Positions 27,028 to 35,309 of a DNA stretch of 56,483 nucleotides are shown here, piece after piece (the stretch's first letter is position 1; each line of letters starts with the position of its first letter). The position numbers and the translations under genes are program-made. The stretch comes from Paenibacillus solani (GTDB lineage: Bacteria > Bacillota > Bacilli > Paenibacillales > Paenibacillaceae): positions 2,448,878 to 2,505,360 of the forward strand of contig NZ_LIUT01000001.1 of assembly GCF_001277345.1 (NCBI RefSeq), read 5' to 3'. Below the pieces are notes generated by a model that did no database searches, was not told the origin of the DNA, and saw only the letters and a program-made list of their open reading frames with translations.

Positions 27028-27756
27028 TTACGCCTCCTTCATCCAGCGAAGCGAACCACCGTAGGCGCGGTACACCTGCTCCTTCGTGAAGACATCTTCT
27101 GTCTTTCCGTGTGCAATGACCGTACGGTTCAGGAGCAGCACATGGTCAAAATAGTCCTCTACGGTTTGCAGATCATGATGGACCACCATGACAGTTTTAC
27201 CCGCCATCTTCAAATCGTTGAGCGTAGTCATGATTGCTCGTTCGGTTGCGGCGTCCACCCCGGCCAGCGGCTCATCCATGAAATATAGATCAGCATTCTG
27301 GACGAGCGCCCTCGCCAGGAATACACGCTGCTGCTGTCCGCCTGAAAGCTGACTGATTTGCCGATCGGCATAGTCTGCCATGCCCATTTGGTCAAGCGAA
27401 GCCATCGCTTTTTCCTTGTGATGCTTGTTTGGCCGTTTAAACCAACCCACCTGACCATATAGACCCATCATGACAACATCCAGAGCATCGGTCGGAAAAT
27501 CCCAATCTACGGACCCCCTCTGCGGAACATAGCCGACCCGGGTTTTCATACGGCTTAAGCTTGAGCCGAAGAATGAAACATCTCCGGACAATTTGGGATG
27601 GAGCTCCAGCATGACCTTTAACAGTGTGGATTTACCGGCGCCGTTTGGCCCTACGATGCTGGTCAGGGAGCCTTGCTCCACTTCAAAAGTGACATCGTGC
27701 AGAACTTTGTTTTTACGATAAGAGGCATTTAGATCTTGAACTTGAAGTACGGACAT
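27028..27756 (-). CDS. mntB: Manganese/zinc ABC transporter ATPase (MntB-like)
   Basis: A 242-residue ABC ATPase: Walker A GPNGAGKST, the Q-loop VPQRGSVDWDFP, signature LSGGQQQR and Walker B LYFMDEP followed by LAGVD. RGSVDWDFPTDALDVVMMG is typical of the Zn/Mn (MZT) subfamily. I start at the ATG at 27756, which has GGAGGTGGTG upstream; the earlier GTG at 27768 overlaps that site. One base separates it from the stop of the binding-protein gene. Confidence 0.9.
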   Translation of the reverse strand: MSVLQVQDLNASYRKNKVLHDVTFEVEQGSLTSIVGPNGAGKSTLLKVMLELHPKLSGDVSFFGSSLSRMKTRVGYVPQRGSVDWDFPTDALDVVMMGLYGQVGWFKRPNKHHKEKAMASLDQMGMADYADRQISQLSGGQQQRVFLARALVQNADLYFMDEPLAGVDAATERAIMTTLNDLKMAGKTVMVVHHDLQTVEDYFDHVLLLNRTVIAHGKTEDVFTKEQVYRAYGGSLRWMKEA

Positions 27757-27757
27757 T

Positions 27758-28729
27758 TTATTCACCACCTCCGCTTAAAGCATGATAAATCGTTTCGACA
27801 TTATGACGATACATTCCAATATACGTCCCTTCTGTTGTGCCTTCCTCGCCCATGGCATCCGAGAAGAGCTCCCCTCCAAGCTTTAAGTCCAGCCCTTTCT
27901 TAGACGCACCTTCAATAACGGCATTGATCGAAGCAGGATTCACGCTGCTCTCAACGAAGACGGCAGGGACCTTGTGCTGCAACAGAATATCAATCGTTCC
28001 ATTAATATCCGAGAGTCCGATTTCAGCCTCTGTGCTCAGGCCCTGCAGACCAACGACTTCCAGGCCGTGCATGCGGCCGAAATATCCGAACGCATCATGC
28101 GCAGTTACCATAACTCGCTGCTCTTCAGGAATCTGGCTCAGCTTATCCTTGGCCTCCGCCTTCAATTCATCTAATTGGGCAAAATATTGCTGTTTATTCT
28201 TCTCGAAATAATCAGCGTCCTTCGGGGATAGTGTCTTCAGCTTCTCTACAGCCGAATCCAGCGATAATTTCCACATATCAATGTCAAACCACACATGCGG
28301 ATCAGTGGCCTGCGCGTCATCCTGAAGCAGCTGATCCTTCGGGATCGCATCGGCAATGGCTAATACAGGCTTGTTCTTGCCGATCTGTTCAAAGATTTCC
28401 GTCATGTTGCCTTCCAATAGTAGACCGCTATAGAAGATGACATCCCCGCTATCCAATTTCTTAATATCGCCTTGCGTAGCATTATATAAGTGCGGATCAA
28501 CACCCGGTCCCATCAAGCTCAGCACCTCTACCCGATCTCCGCCGATCACGGAGATGGGCTCGGCAATCTGGCCAATCGTGGTGACTACACGAATCTTATC
28601 TCCTGCCTGCTTTCCTGCTGCACCCTCCTGCTTGGCTTCGCCCGAAGCGCAAGCTGATAATACCAGCATCAAACTTAGCATGGCCGCTCCAATGAATTTC
28701 CTGCTTCTTCTAATCCTCCGATGTTTCAT
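27758..28729 (-). CDS. mntA: Manganese/zinc ABC transporter substrate-binding lipoprotein (MntA-like)
   Basis: A cluster A-I metal-binding lipoprotein of 323 residues. The signal peptide ends in the lipobox LSAC (Cys27). Metal ligands fit the family: His in DPHLYNATQGD, His in DPHVWFDID, Glu in VESSVNP and Asp in GGELFSDAMG. There is no histidine-rich loop of the ZnuA type, which favours manganese. The ATG at 28729 has GGAGGAGGAAGAG before it. A sigma-A-like promoter and an MntR-like operator lie about 80-140 bases upstream. Confidence 0.88.
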   Translation of the reverse strand: MKHRRIRRSRKFIGAAMLSLMLVLSACASGEAKQEGAAGKQAGDKIRVVTTIGQIAEPISVIGGDRVEVLSLMGPGVDPHLYNATQGDIKKLDSGDVIFYSGLLLEGNMTEIFEQIGKNKPVLAIADAIPKDQLLQDDAQATDPHVWFDIDMWKLSLDSAVEKLKTLSPKDADYFEKNKQQYFAQLDELKAEAKDKLSQIPEEQRVMVTAHDAFGYFGRMHGLEVVGLQGLSTEAEIGLSDINGTIDILLQHKVPAVFVESSVNPASINAVIEGASKKGLDLKLGGELFSDAMGEEGTTEGTYIGMYRHNVETIYHALSGGGE

Positions 28730-28810
28730 CTCTCTTCCTCCTCCACTCCTCAATTTGGTTTGCTTTTTTTATGTACGCTTGAAAGCCTCGTCCTGCCTAA
28801 AACCAATAAA

Positions 28811-28829
28811 TTTGCATCAGTGCAACTTT
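28811..28829. promoter_or_regulatory. MntR-like operator upstream of the metal transporter operon
   Basis: TTTGCATCAGTGCAACTTT contains the inverted repeat TTGCA-N4-TGCAA. It agrees at 14 of 19 positions with the MntR operator of B. subtilis mntA as I remember it (TTTGCCTTAAGGAAACTTT). It lies just downstream of the -10 of the predicted promoter, so binding would block transcription when manganese is plentiful. Confidence 0.6.
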
Positions 28830-28844
28830 AATTGCCATGTACAA

Positions 28845-28873
28845 AAAATAATCCATCTTAAGGGTTTTGTCAA
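28845..28873 (-). promoter_or_regulatory. Predicted sigma-A promoter of the metal transporter operon
   Basis: On the minus strand TTGACA (28873-28868) and TATTTT (28850-28845) are spaced by exactly 17 bases. Transcription would begin near the operator at 28811-28829. Confidence 0.65.
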
Positions 28874-29034
28874 CATGTTATTTGGAATTTCCTATATTTC
28901 ACTCTATACTTCTTTTTCACGAAACCCTGTCAATATGGGGTTTATACGAATAAAAATACTAATTTTTCATTAACACAAAATTCTTAGCTGTAGCTAAAAA
29001 TATTTACAATCTGGATTTTTCTAACTCAAAACAA
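28874..29034. other. Intergenic region without a recognisable gene
   Basis: A+T-rich. It holds the 14-base palindrome TTAGCTGTAGCTAA at 28984-28997, for which I see no partner copy. I see no gene here. Confidence 0.5.
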
Positions 29035-29070
29035 AGAAAAGACGACTTCCCTTTAAGAGAAATCGTCTTA
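29035..29070 (-). terminator. Terminator after tmrB
   Basis: AAGACGA pairs with TCGTCTT with an inner TTC/GAA extension. On the minus strand it is followed by TTTTCTTTG. Confidence 0.75.
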
Positions 29071-29107
29071 CTTTCATATATTCAGCTATCGCTAATACTC
29101 TACATTG

Positions 29108-29704
29108 TTATCTAAAAAATCTAATATGCGAAAATTTGGTTTTGATCCGATCCAGTTTTTTCTTGGCTGAACCGCGATGATCCGGCAATAGTTCCACTTG
29201 TGCCAAAGCCGCGATAGTCTCTACGACTTGGTCAATGGATAGTTGATCGGTGTCGATATGATGCCGGAATACTTCGTTCGTGAGTCCGTGAATACAGCGG
29301 TCAATCTGATGTGCACCCCATGAATTGGAACTTTCTCCTCGGCTGCGCAGACGTCTGAGGAGTACTTCCTTGGAAGCGCATAGCGTAAAATGCTGTATGA
29401 CCACGCCATCACGTCTTAAGTTCCCCACGATTTCATCGAAATAATCCACGTCCGTGATGGTCATCGGTGCCAGAATCAATTGATCGGATTCCTGATCCAA
29501 ATACTTAAACATGGAGTAATTGAACTCCCTCCACATCGGATAATGCTGAAAATCATCACGCTTTGAATCCAGCGGCACATTATCGCGAATGAAGTAACCT
29601 GCATTCTCGGGATCATATACGTAGGAGTTCGGTATTCTTCGCTGAAGCTCAAACGCTGCCTGGGTCTTACCGGAACCGAACGCGCCGTTAATCCATATAA
29701 TCAT
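29108..29704 (-). CDS. tmrB: TmrB-like P-loop ATP-binding protein
   Basis: A 198-residue P-loop protein that I recognise as a TmrB homologue. The Walker A motif GAFGSGKT is at residues 7-14; YVYDPENAGYFIRDNVP, MWREFNYSMFKYL and the NSWGAHQIDRCI segment, and the C-terminal FSHIRFF tail also fit. In B. subtilis TmrB is an ATP-binding protein that gives tunicamycin resistance, probably by binding the drug at the membrane. Here it is a single gene with AAGGGG before the ATG. Whether this strain's copy confers resistance is not shown by sequence. Confidence 0.85.
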   Translation of the reverse strand: MIIWINGAFGSGKTQAAFELQRRIPNSYVYDPENAGYFIRDNVPLDSKRDDFQHYPMWREFNYSMFKYLDQESDQLILAPMTITDVDYFDEIVGNLRRDGVVIQHFTLCASKEVLLRRLRSRGESSNSWGAHQIDRCIHGLTNEVFRHHIDTDQLSIDQVVETIAALAQVELLPDHRGSAKKKLDRIKTKFSHIRFFR

Positions 29705-29758
29705 TTCTGACCCCTTTCGTTAACAGATCAGACTTATATATACAGGGTGATAGGGAAA

Positions 29759-30178
29759 CTAATCCTTTCGAAGAAAGTCAGGCATCCGGGTCAAGGTTTT
29801 GCCATGATCACGGACGAAACCGAATTGCTCGTATAAACCATGGGCATCCCGCGTAGCCAATATACCGAACAGATTACGATAATCATTGTGGGTGGTAATC
29901 GTTTCGATCAGTTTCTTGCCAACTCCTTGTGCTCGATAAGCCTCATCCACGAATACATCACATAACCAATAGACTGTCGCTCCATCAGAAACGACACGGG
30001 CAAAGCCGATCTGATGGTTATCGTAATATGCACCAAAGCAAACGGAACCATCAAGGGATTTCAAAATGAGACCATCGGATCGCTTGTTAGCCCAATAGCT
30101 TTGTCGCAAAAAACGGATAATTGCATCCCTATCCAACAGGGAAGGGTCACTGCTGATAAGTATTCGAGTTATATCCAT
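29759..30178 (-). CDS. GNAT acetyltransferase
   Basis: A 139-residue N-acetyltransferase. VYWLCDVFVDEAYRAQGVGKKLIETI carries the acetyl-CoA-binding Q/RxxGxG/A motif, and LYEQFGFVRD the closing strand. The family resembles YwbQ/YjaB-like small GNATs in Bacilli. I start at the ATG at 30178, preceded by GGTGA; the frame is open to 30253, but that portion overlaps the broken VOC gene. The VOC gene ends 16 bases upstream and probably shared its transcript. Confidence 0.85.
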   Translation of the reverse strand: MDITRILISSDPSLLDRDAIIRFLRQSYWANKRSDGLILKSLDGSVCFGAYYDNHQIGFARVVSDGATVYWLCDVFVDEAYRAQGVGKKLIETITTHNDYRNLFGILATRDAHGLYEQFGFVRDHGKTLTRMPDFLRKD

Positions 30179-30194
30179 GTCACCATCACTTCCA

Positions 30195-30587
30195 CTATTC
30201 CTTTTTTCCGCTACCAAACGCAATGACATAGTTGTCCGGATCTTTAATCGCAAAATCCTTCCATACTCCCCAATCAGCTTCTGTTAATTCGGGTTCTTGT
30301 ACGACCTCAGCTCCTCTGAAGAGCAGTTCCTCATACCATTCATCCAACTCTTGGTGTGTATCCACGTAGGCGTATGTATCCCATGGCGTAACTTGACCCT
30401 TGGCTGGGGGATTCGGCTAAATATCACTGCTCGATGCAGCTTGCATCAGCTTGAATCCGAGCGCAAAATCATCCCGGACTGCCCAGACGTCATTTACTTC
30501 ACAACCCAGCACTTCTTCATAAAATCGTTTGGAACGGGTAAGATCAGATACCAATCGGACTTGAACTGAGAATTGAATCCTGCTCAT
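30195..30587 (-). pseudogene. VOC-family (glyoxalase-like) gene interrupted by an in-frame amber codon
   Basis: A 130-codon reading frame starts at an ATG at 30587 (AGGTGAT in front) and encodes a vicinal oxygen chelate fold: RIQFSVQVRLVSDLTRSKRFYEEVLGCEV at the start, then DTYAYVDTHQELDEWYEELLFRGAEVVQEP and AIKDPDNYVIAFGSG. Codon 57 (30417-30419) is TAG, and the same frame continues past it without any shift for another 73 codons to its own stop. So a single base change or a sequencing error interrupts an otherwise intact protein of the Glyoxalase/bleomycin-resistance type. It would read CAG, AAG or TGG with one substitution. Confidence 0.8.
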
Positions 30588-30733
30588 CACATCACCTGTC
30601 TATTTTTTTACTTCATATTACAACCATTCAGTTCACATAACAAGAACCTTTCAAGCACAACATAGAAGTTTATCTATTATAAAAATTAATAGTAAATGTA
30701 ATAGGCATGTGGCTATCAGTTCAAGGGAACAGA

Positions 30734-31063
30734 TTATGCGATAGGTGTTCCATCAGGCAGGTCGAACTCCGGTTTCAGTAGTACAACATCCCCCTGTTCC
30801 GGAACTCCGCCGAGCACGAGAACTTCGGATACATAGCCGGCAATTCGTCTGGGAGGAAAGTTGACGATGGCCGTTACTTGGCTTCCCACAAGGGATTTGG
30901 CATCATAACGTTTTGTGATCTGAGCGCTCGTCCGCTTGATTCCAAGGGGTCCAAAATCTATCTTCATCTTGATAGCGGGTACGCGTGCTTCCGGAAATGG
31001 TTCTGCTTCCACTACTGTCCCGATCCGAATATCCAGTTTGCTAAAGTCTTCGATGGTTGCCAT
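30734..31063 (-). CDS. csaA: CsaA chaperone (tRNA-binding-domain protein)
   Basis: A 109-residue protein that is a single tRNA-binding (OB-fold) domain: DFSKLDIRIGTVVEAEPFPEARVPAIKMKIDFG and QVTAIVNFPPRRIAGYVSEVLVLG are hallmark parts. CsaA of Bacilli is a homodimeric chaperone that assists the Sec pathway. The ATG at 31063 has AAGGAGATATACA in front, an excellent site; the frame is open another 20 codons upstream without signal. It is a single gene. Confidence 0.93.
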   Translation of the reverse strand: MATIEDFSKLDIRIGTVVEAEPFPEARVPAIKMKIDFGPLGIKRTSAQITKRYDAKSLVGSQVTAIVNFPPRRIAGYVSEVLVLGGVPEQGDVVLLKPEFDLPDGTPIA

Positions 31064-31365
31064 TGTATATCTCCTTTTCAAGTAGGTCATCACGATAAAC
31101 TTAAAATTCGAACAACGAACCAAGTTTATGATTCATCATATCAACCGAGTCGACGTGTGAGCAAGAGTCAAAATGGCTTAGTCCGTTTTATACTGAAATA
31201 TTTAAACCGTGATAATCCTCACACATCTACTGCCTAAATATTCCTGATATGTTATCATTGCTATGAATGTAACCTTACAAAAGACGCTGTAAAGACAGCT
31301 TCTCTATAAGGTATGCAAGTCATTTAGAAGCTTTAATACATATCGACAAGGGAGAGAATCATTGT

Positions 31366-32298
31366 ATGATCAAGAATGAAACGCAGCGGCCGACCCGTGC
31401 AGTCATCATCGGAGCTGGAGCAGTCGGAACAACAACAGCCTATACCTTATTTTTGCGTGAGAGAGTATCAGAACTCGTATTAATCGACACCAACCATGAT
31501 AAAGCTCTGGGCGAAGCTCTGGATATGAATCATGGACTTCCCTTTGCTGGAGGTGTCAAGCTGTGGGCTGGAGATTACAGCGATTGCAAAGATGCCGATA
31601 TCATTGTCATTGCCGCAGGCTCCAACCAAAGACCCGGTGAAACGCGAATTGATTTATTGAAACGGAATACAGCTATTTTTGAAGACATTATTCAAAACAT
31701 CGTAAAGTATAACGATCATGGCATTATTCTGGTGGCAACGAACCCGGTGGATATTTTATCCTATGTCACTTTGAAGAAAAGCGGCTTCCCTGTAAATCGG
31801 GTTATCGGATCAGGCACACTGCTGGACAGCGCTCGTTTCCGATATTTGATCGGTCAGAACAAAGGCATTAACCCTCGCAGCATCCACGCCCATATCATTG
31901 GGGAGCACGGCGATTCCGAGCTGCCGTTGTGGAGTGTTGCCAACATCGCGGGAATCGGAATCGATCTTACAGATGACGAGCGAACGGATATTTTTGACCG
32001 CACAAAGAATGCAGCCTATGAGATTATTAACGCCAAAGGTGCAACTTCCTATGCCATTGCGTTAGCCCTTGACCGGATCATCGCTTCCATCCTGCTGAAT
32101 GAAAGCTCTGTACTGAACGTATCTACGCTGTTAACTGACTACCATGGTGTGTCCGACGTATACTTGGGCGTGCCTTGTGTGGTTGATCGTACAGGGGTGA
32201 GGGAAGTTCTTAACTTGGAGCTGAATGATGAGGAATTGACGCGTTTCCACGCATCGGCCAATAAGCTCAAAGAGCAAATCGCAAGCATATTTGAGTAA
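31366..32298 (+). CDS. ldh: L-lactate dehydrogenase
   Basis: A 310-residue NAD-dependent dehydrogenase that reduces pyruvate to L-lactate in the cytoplasm. The Rossmann motif GAGAVGTTTAY starts near residue 16, the specificity loop reads NQRPGETR (Gln rather than Arg, so lactate rather than malate dehydrogenase) and the catalytic His is residue 181 in GEHGDSE. The ATG is preceded by GGGAGAG. A stem of seven bases (31297-31303 with 31326-31332) lies in the leader. I did not find a Rex-type operator (TTGTGAA-N6-TTCACAA), which such genes often carry. It ends at a strong terminator. Confidence 0.92.
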   Translation: MIKNETQRPTRAVIIGAGAVGTTTAYTLFLRERVSELVLIDTNHDKALGEALDMNHGLPFAGGVKLWAGDYSDCKDADIIVIAAGSNQRPGETRIDLLKRNTAIFEDIIQNIVKYNDHGIILVATNPVDILSYVTLKKSGFPVNRVIGSGTLLDSARFRYLIGQNKGINPRSIHAHIIGEHGDSELPLWSVANIAGIGIDLTDDERTDIFDRTKNAAYEIINAKGATSYAIALALDRIIASILLNESSVLNVSTLLTDYHGVSDVYLGVPCVVDRTGVREVLNLELNDEELTRFHASANKLKEQIASIFE

Positions 32299-32301
32299 CA
32301 C

Positions 32302-32345
32302 AAACAAGGCTTTCCGGGCAAACACCCTGGGAAGCCTTGTTTATT
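32302..32345 (+). terminator. Terminator after ldh
   Basis: A long imperfect stem (AAACAAGGCTT with AAGCCTTGTTT plus inner GC pairs) is followed by TTATT. Confidence 0.85.
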
Positions 32346-32383
32346 AAGCGAAGCTTCATAATGACGATGATAAAGCGAGAATA

Positions 32384-32971
32384 TCAGTTCGCGGTAAAAA
32401 TAGAAACTGCACTGTAGATCAGAAGTAAACCCATGACCAGATTAAACGGGCGCTCATACCGAGATAACCAATTTTTGAATAATGAACCGAATAACGCCCA
32501 GGTCATATTGGCGCAAATACCAATGATCGTGAGCCCCAGCGAGTAAAACAGCAACTGTATAGGGGATGTGGAAATCGGCATGACAAAGGATGAGATCGCC
32601 GTAATCCCGTATAATATCACCTTCGGATTCATGAACTGAAAGATAAATCCGAAGGTAAAAGTACATAGCGCAACATCTCTTCTCTCTGCGTCTTGCGGCT
32701 TGCTTCGCATTATTTTTATGGCAAGATAGATCATATACAGGCATCCGAGGATATTCATCATAAAGTTGATCTTGGGGATGAAAGGTTTAAGTACCAGATT
32801 GAAATAACTCCACAGCAACATGATGACCATACAGCCGGCTGCCACACCTCCAATAAAGCGCATCGTTTTTCTTACACCTTGGCTTCGTGCATTGGTCATT
32901 GAAATTATATTGTTGGGACCCGGCGTAAAGGAAGAGACGATTGCATAGGTCAACAACGGAATGATAAACAC
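32384..32971 (-). CDS. LysE/RhtB-family amino acid exporter
   Basis: A 195-residue inner membrane protein with six spans of the LysE/RhtB family, exporting amino acids or their derivatives. The FTPGPNNIISMTNARSQGVRKTMRFIGGVAAG segment is the family hallmark. The GTG start has AAGGGAG nine bases upstream. It is divergent from the HTH-cupin regulator, and the shared 120-base region holds the repeated palindrome described separately, so this regulator probably controls it. Confidence 0.9.
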   Translation of the reverse strand: MFIIPLLTYAIVSSFTPGPNNIISMTNARSQGVRKTMRFIGGVAAGCMVIMLLWSYFNLVLKPFIPKINFMMNILGCLYMIYLAIKIMRSKPQDAERRDVALCTFTFGFIFQFMNPKVILYGITAISSFVMPISTSPIQLLFYSLGLTIIGICANMTWALFGSLFKNWLSRYERPFNLVMGLLLIYSAVSIFTAN

Positions 32972-32995
32972 GATATGACTCCCTTCATTAATGTA

Positions 32996-33068
32996 TGTTA
33001 TAGTGAATATAAATGTACGCTATAGCGTCTGTACATTTTAATTATACATCATGTGCGTTATAACGCAC
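32996..33068. promoter_or_regulatory. Three related palindromes in the lysE / HTH-cupin promoter region
   Basis: GTGCGTTATAACGCAC at 33053-33068 is a perfect 16-base palindrome. ACGCTATAGCGT at 33017-33028 is a perfect 12-base palindrome of the same form, and TGTTATAGTG around 32996-33005 is a weaker copy. All share the core G[TC]TATA[AG]. Centres are 22 and 38 bases apart. They sit in the divergent promoter region: the middle site lies between TGTACA and TTATAT, a possible -35/-10 pair for the exporter. They are likely operators of the HTH-cupin protein. Confidence 0.7.
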
Positions 33069-33094
33069 AATATAAAAATAGGAAGTGAATTCTT

Positions 33095-33649
33095 ATGAAG
33101 TCCATTAATGAAATATTAGCAGATAATCTGAAGAAGCTGCGGGAGCAAAGAAAACTGAGCTTGGATAAATTGGCGGAAATGACTGGCATCAGCAAGACGA
33201 TGCTGGGGCAGATTGAACGCGGAGAATCAAGTCCTTCCATAACGACCGTATGGAAAATCGCGAATGGGTTGAAGCTTTCATTTACTTCATTGATCCAAGA
33301 ACCTCATTCTGATACCATCGTTGTTTCTCGTGAAGAGGTACAAGCCTTGATTGAGGATAATGGAAAGGTAAGAATCTATCCTTATTTCCCATTCGAGGAC
33401 GGGCGACGTTTCGAGATGTACACATTAGAGATGGACCATGATGGTTATATCAGTGCAGAGTCGCATATCGAGGGGACGGAGGAGTTTATTACCGTCTTTG
33501 AAGGAGAGATCACCATTTGTATTGATAGCGAGGAATATTTGGTAAATGAGGGTAAATCCATTCGGTTTAAGGCGGATAAGCCTCACAGTTATCGCAATAT
33601 GGGTAAATCCATGAATCGGTTAAGTATGGTGATTCATTATTCCAATTAA
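33095..33649 (+). CDS. XRE-family HTH regulator with C-terminal cupin domain
   Basis: A 184-residue regulator. An XRE/Cro helix-turn-helix fills residues 10-65 (LRQ-like KLSLDKLAEMTGISKTMLGQIERGESSPSITTVWKIA) and a cupin_2 domain fills residues 105-182 (EGTEEFITVFEGEITICIDSEEYLVNEGKSIRFKADKPHSYRN). Such proteins (YdcN and PuuR-like) sense a small ligand in the cupin barrel. It is divergent from the LysE exporter; the palindromes between them suggest autoregulation and control of export in response to an amino acid or analogue. The AGGAAGTG site precedes the ATG. Confidence 0.9.
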   Translation: MKSINEILADNLKKLREQRKLSLDKLAEMTGISKTMLGQIERGESSPSITTVWKIANGLKLSFTSLIQEPHSDTIVVSREEVQALIEDNGKVRIYPYFPFEDGRRFEMYTLEMDHDGYISAESHIEGTEEFITVFEGEITICIDSEEYLVNEGKSIRFKADKPHSYRNMGKSMNRLSMVIHYSN

Positions 33650-33671
33650 CGAGTGAGGCATGTAAATATGA

Positions 33672-33704
33672 GAAGCAGCACCCTATTAGGAAGGGTGCTG
33701 CTTC
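33672..33704. terminator. Terminator-like hairpin between convergent genes
   Basis: GAAGCAGCACCC pairs perfectly with GGGTGCTGCTTC around a nine-base loop. T tracts are poor on either side, but it lies between the stops of the HTH-cupin gene (+) and the ABC permease gene (-). Confidence 0.65.
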
Positions 33705-33723
33705 GTATTCACATGTAACATAC

Positions 33724-34500
33724 TCAACGACGCAGTGAATTCGTGCTGACCACACCATACCGGGACAACAGCTTGCGTCCGAGCAGTCCAACCGCACGGT
33801 CCGTTAGGAATCCCATTAACCCGAGGCAGATTAATCCGATAAAAATCCAATCAGTGCGGAAGAACAGACGAGAATTCCAGATCAGGTACCCTACGCCTTC
33901 ATTGGATGCAATCATCTCTGCTCCAATAATCGCCATGAACGAGGTTCCCATAGCAAGCCGGATGCCGGTAAAGATGTAGGGCACGGTTGCAGGGATCATG
34001 ACATGGATGACGATCTGCCACTCCGATGCACCCATGCTGCGAGCGGAACGGATTTTATCCTCTTCCACGGACATGATGCCAGTCAATGTATTCAGCACCA
34101 CGATGAAGAAGGTTGCATAAAGAATCAGCATAATCTTTGACGTTTCTCCGATGCCAAACCAAACCAGAAACAGGGTGATGAACGCAATGGGGGGAATGAA
34201 TCTAATGAAATTTAGGAACGGTTCTGCAAAGGAACGGATGGGCCCTACCTTTCCGATAACGATTCCAACGGGGATCGCGATCAAGCTGCCAAGCGTCCAG
34301 CCGAGCAGCACCCGGTACGAACTGATCCCTATGTATTGGAGCAGGGTACCGTCCATCAACAATTCGTAACCGCCCCTTGCGGTATAGATGGGTCCTGGAA
34401 GGATTTCGGGGCCATAGGCAAGCGATAAAACTTGCCAGAGGCCAAACCCTGCGATCCATAACAGCAAGTGAAGCGACCATTTTTTAAGTGGAATGTTCAA
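33724..34500 (-). CDS. ABC transporter permease (sulfonate/taurine/nitrate type)
   Basis: A 258-residue BPD_transp_1 permease of the SsuC/TauC group, six spans, with the EAA-like loop SMGASEWQIVIHVMIPATVPYIFTGIRLAMGTS. I start at TTG 34500 because AAGGAGGGAGG lies just upstream; a GTG nine codons earlier would overlap the ATPase gene and has no signal. It is the last gene of the MarR-sulfotransferase-ABC operon and ends near a hairpin. It would import alkyl- or arylsulfonates or sulfate esters, given its neighbours. Confidence 0.85.
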   Translation of the reverse strand: MNIPLKKWSLHLLLWIAGFGLWQVLSLAYGPEILPGPIYTARGGYELLMDGTLLQYIGISSYRVLLGWTLGSLIAIPVGIVIGKVGPIRSFAEPFLNFIRFIPPIAFITLFLVWFGIGETSKIMLILYATFFIVVLNTLTGIMSVEEDKIRSARSMGASEWQIVIHVMIPATVPYIFTGIRLAMGTSFMAIIGAEMIASNEGVGYLIWNSRLFFRTDWIFIGLICLGLMGFLTDRAVGLLGRKLLSRYGVVSTNSLRR

Positions 34501-34516
34501 TGGGCCTCCCTCCTTT

Positions 34517-35296
34517 CTACTCACCAAAATGGGATTGGATTACATTATACAGCGCATGAAAGCTTGGATCGGCTAGATCCCGAGGGTAAGCCAGCGGCAC
34601 TTCGTAAATATCCGTAATCTTCGAGGAAGGTCCCGCTGACATAATGCCAATGCGTCCTCCGAGCAGAAGCGCCTCTTGAATATCGTGCGTGACGAAGATG
34701 ATCGTCTTGTCTGTATTCTGCCATATGCGCACTAACTCCCGCTGCATTGTCCTTCTCGTCATAGCATCTAGTGCGCCAAACGGTTCATCCATGAGCAAAA
34801 TTGCCGGATCATTAGATAATACCCGTGCCAGCTGCACCCGTTGTTTCATGCCGCCTGACAGCTCGCGAGGATATTTGCTTTCATGTCCCGCCAGACTTAC
34901 AAGCGCAATATATTGGTCGGAGATTTCCTTTCTCTGTGCGGCGGGTACGCGTTTCATGCGGAGACCAAACTCCACGTTCTCCCTAACGGTGAGCCAAGGA
35001 AACAAGGAGGAGTCAGCCTGCTGAAAAACGACAGCGCGGTCTTGACCCGGCCGTTCCACCTCCTTCTCTCCCACTTTAACCTGACCCGATGTTTTGGAGA
35101 CGAAGCCAGCAATCATACTAAGCAGCGTCGACTTCCCGCAACCGCTTGGGCCCAGCAGAACAAAGAACTCCCCGCCTTTCACAACCAGGTTGACGTCCTG
35201 AATAATATAATGCAAATCACCCGCTGCAGCGTGCTGTGCATAGCTTTTATCCAACCGTTCGATATGGATTTCATTCTGTCTTGATGCTGCTCTCAT
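34517..35296 (-). CDS. ABC transporter ATPase (SsuB/TauB-like)
   Basis: A 259-residue ABC ATPase with Walker A GPSGCGKST, Q-loop VVFQQADSSLFPW, signature LSGGMKQR and Walker B ILLMDEPFGALD, followed by the H-loop FVTHDIQEAL. The subfamily is nitrate/sulfonate/bicarbonate. The ATG at 35296 has AAGGAG nine bases upstream, better than the ATG three codons earlier. It lies 13 bases after the binding-protein gene. Confidence 0.9.
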   Translation of the reverse strand: MRAASRQNEIHIERLDKSYAQHAAAGDLHYIIQDVNLVVKGGEFFVLLGPSGCGKSTLLSMIAGFVSKTSGQVKVGEKEVERPGQDRAVVFQQADSSLFPWLTVRENVEFGLRMKRVPAAQRKEISDQYIALVSLAGHESKYPRELSGGMKQRVQLARVLSNDPAILLMDEPFGALDAMTRRTMQRELVRIWQNTDKTIIFVTHDIQEALLLGGRIGIMSAGPSSKITDIYEVPLAYPRDLADPSFHALYNVIQSHFGE

Positions 35297-35309
35297 GACG
35301 ATCATCTCC

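Noticed and set aside
28984..28997. 14-base palindrome TTAGCTGTAGCTAA
   Set aside because: It lies far from either gene start, with no second copy and no known consensus.
30297..30569. 90-codon plus-strand frame over the VOC gene
   Set aside because: It is the antisense of the broken VOC-family gene, whose minus-strand translation is clearly family-like.
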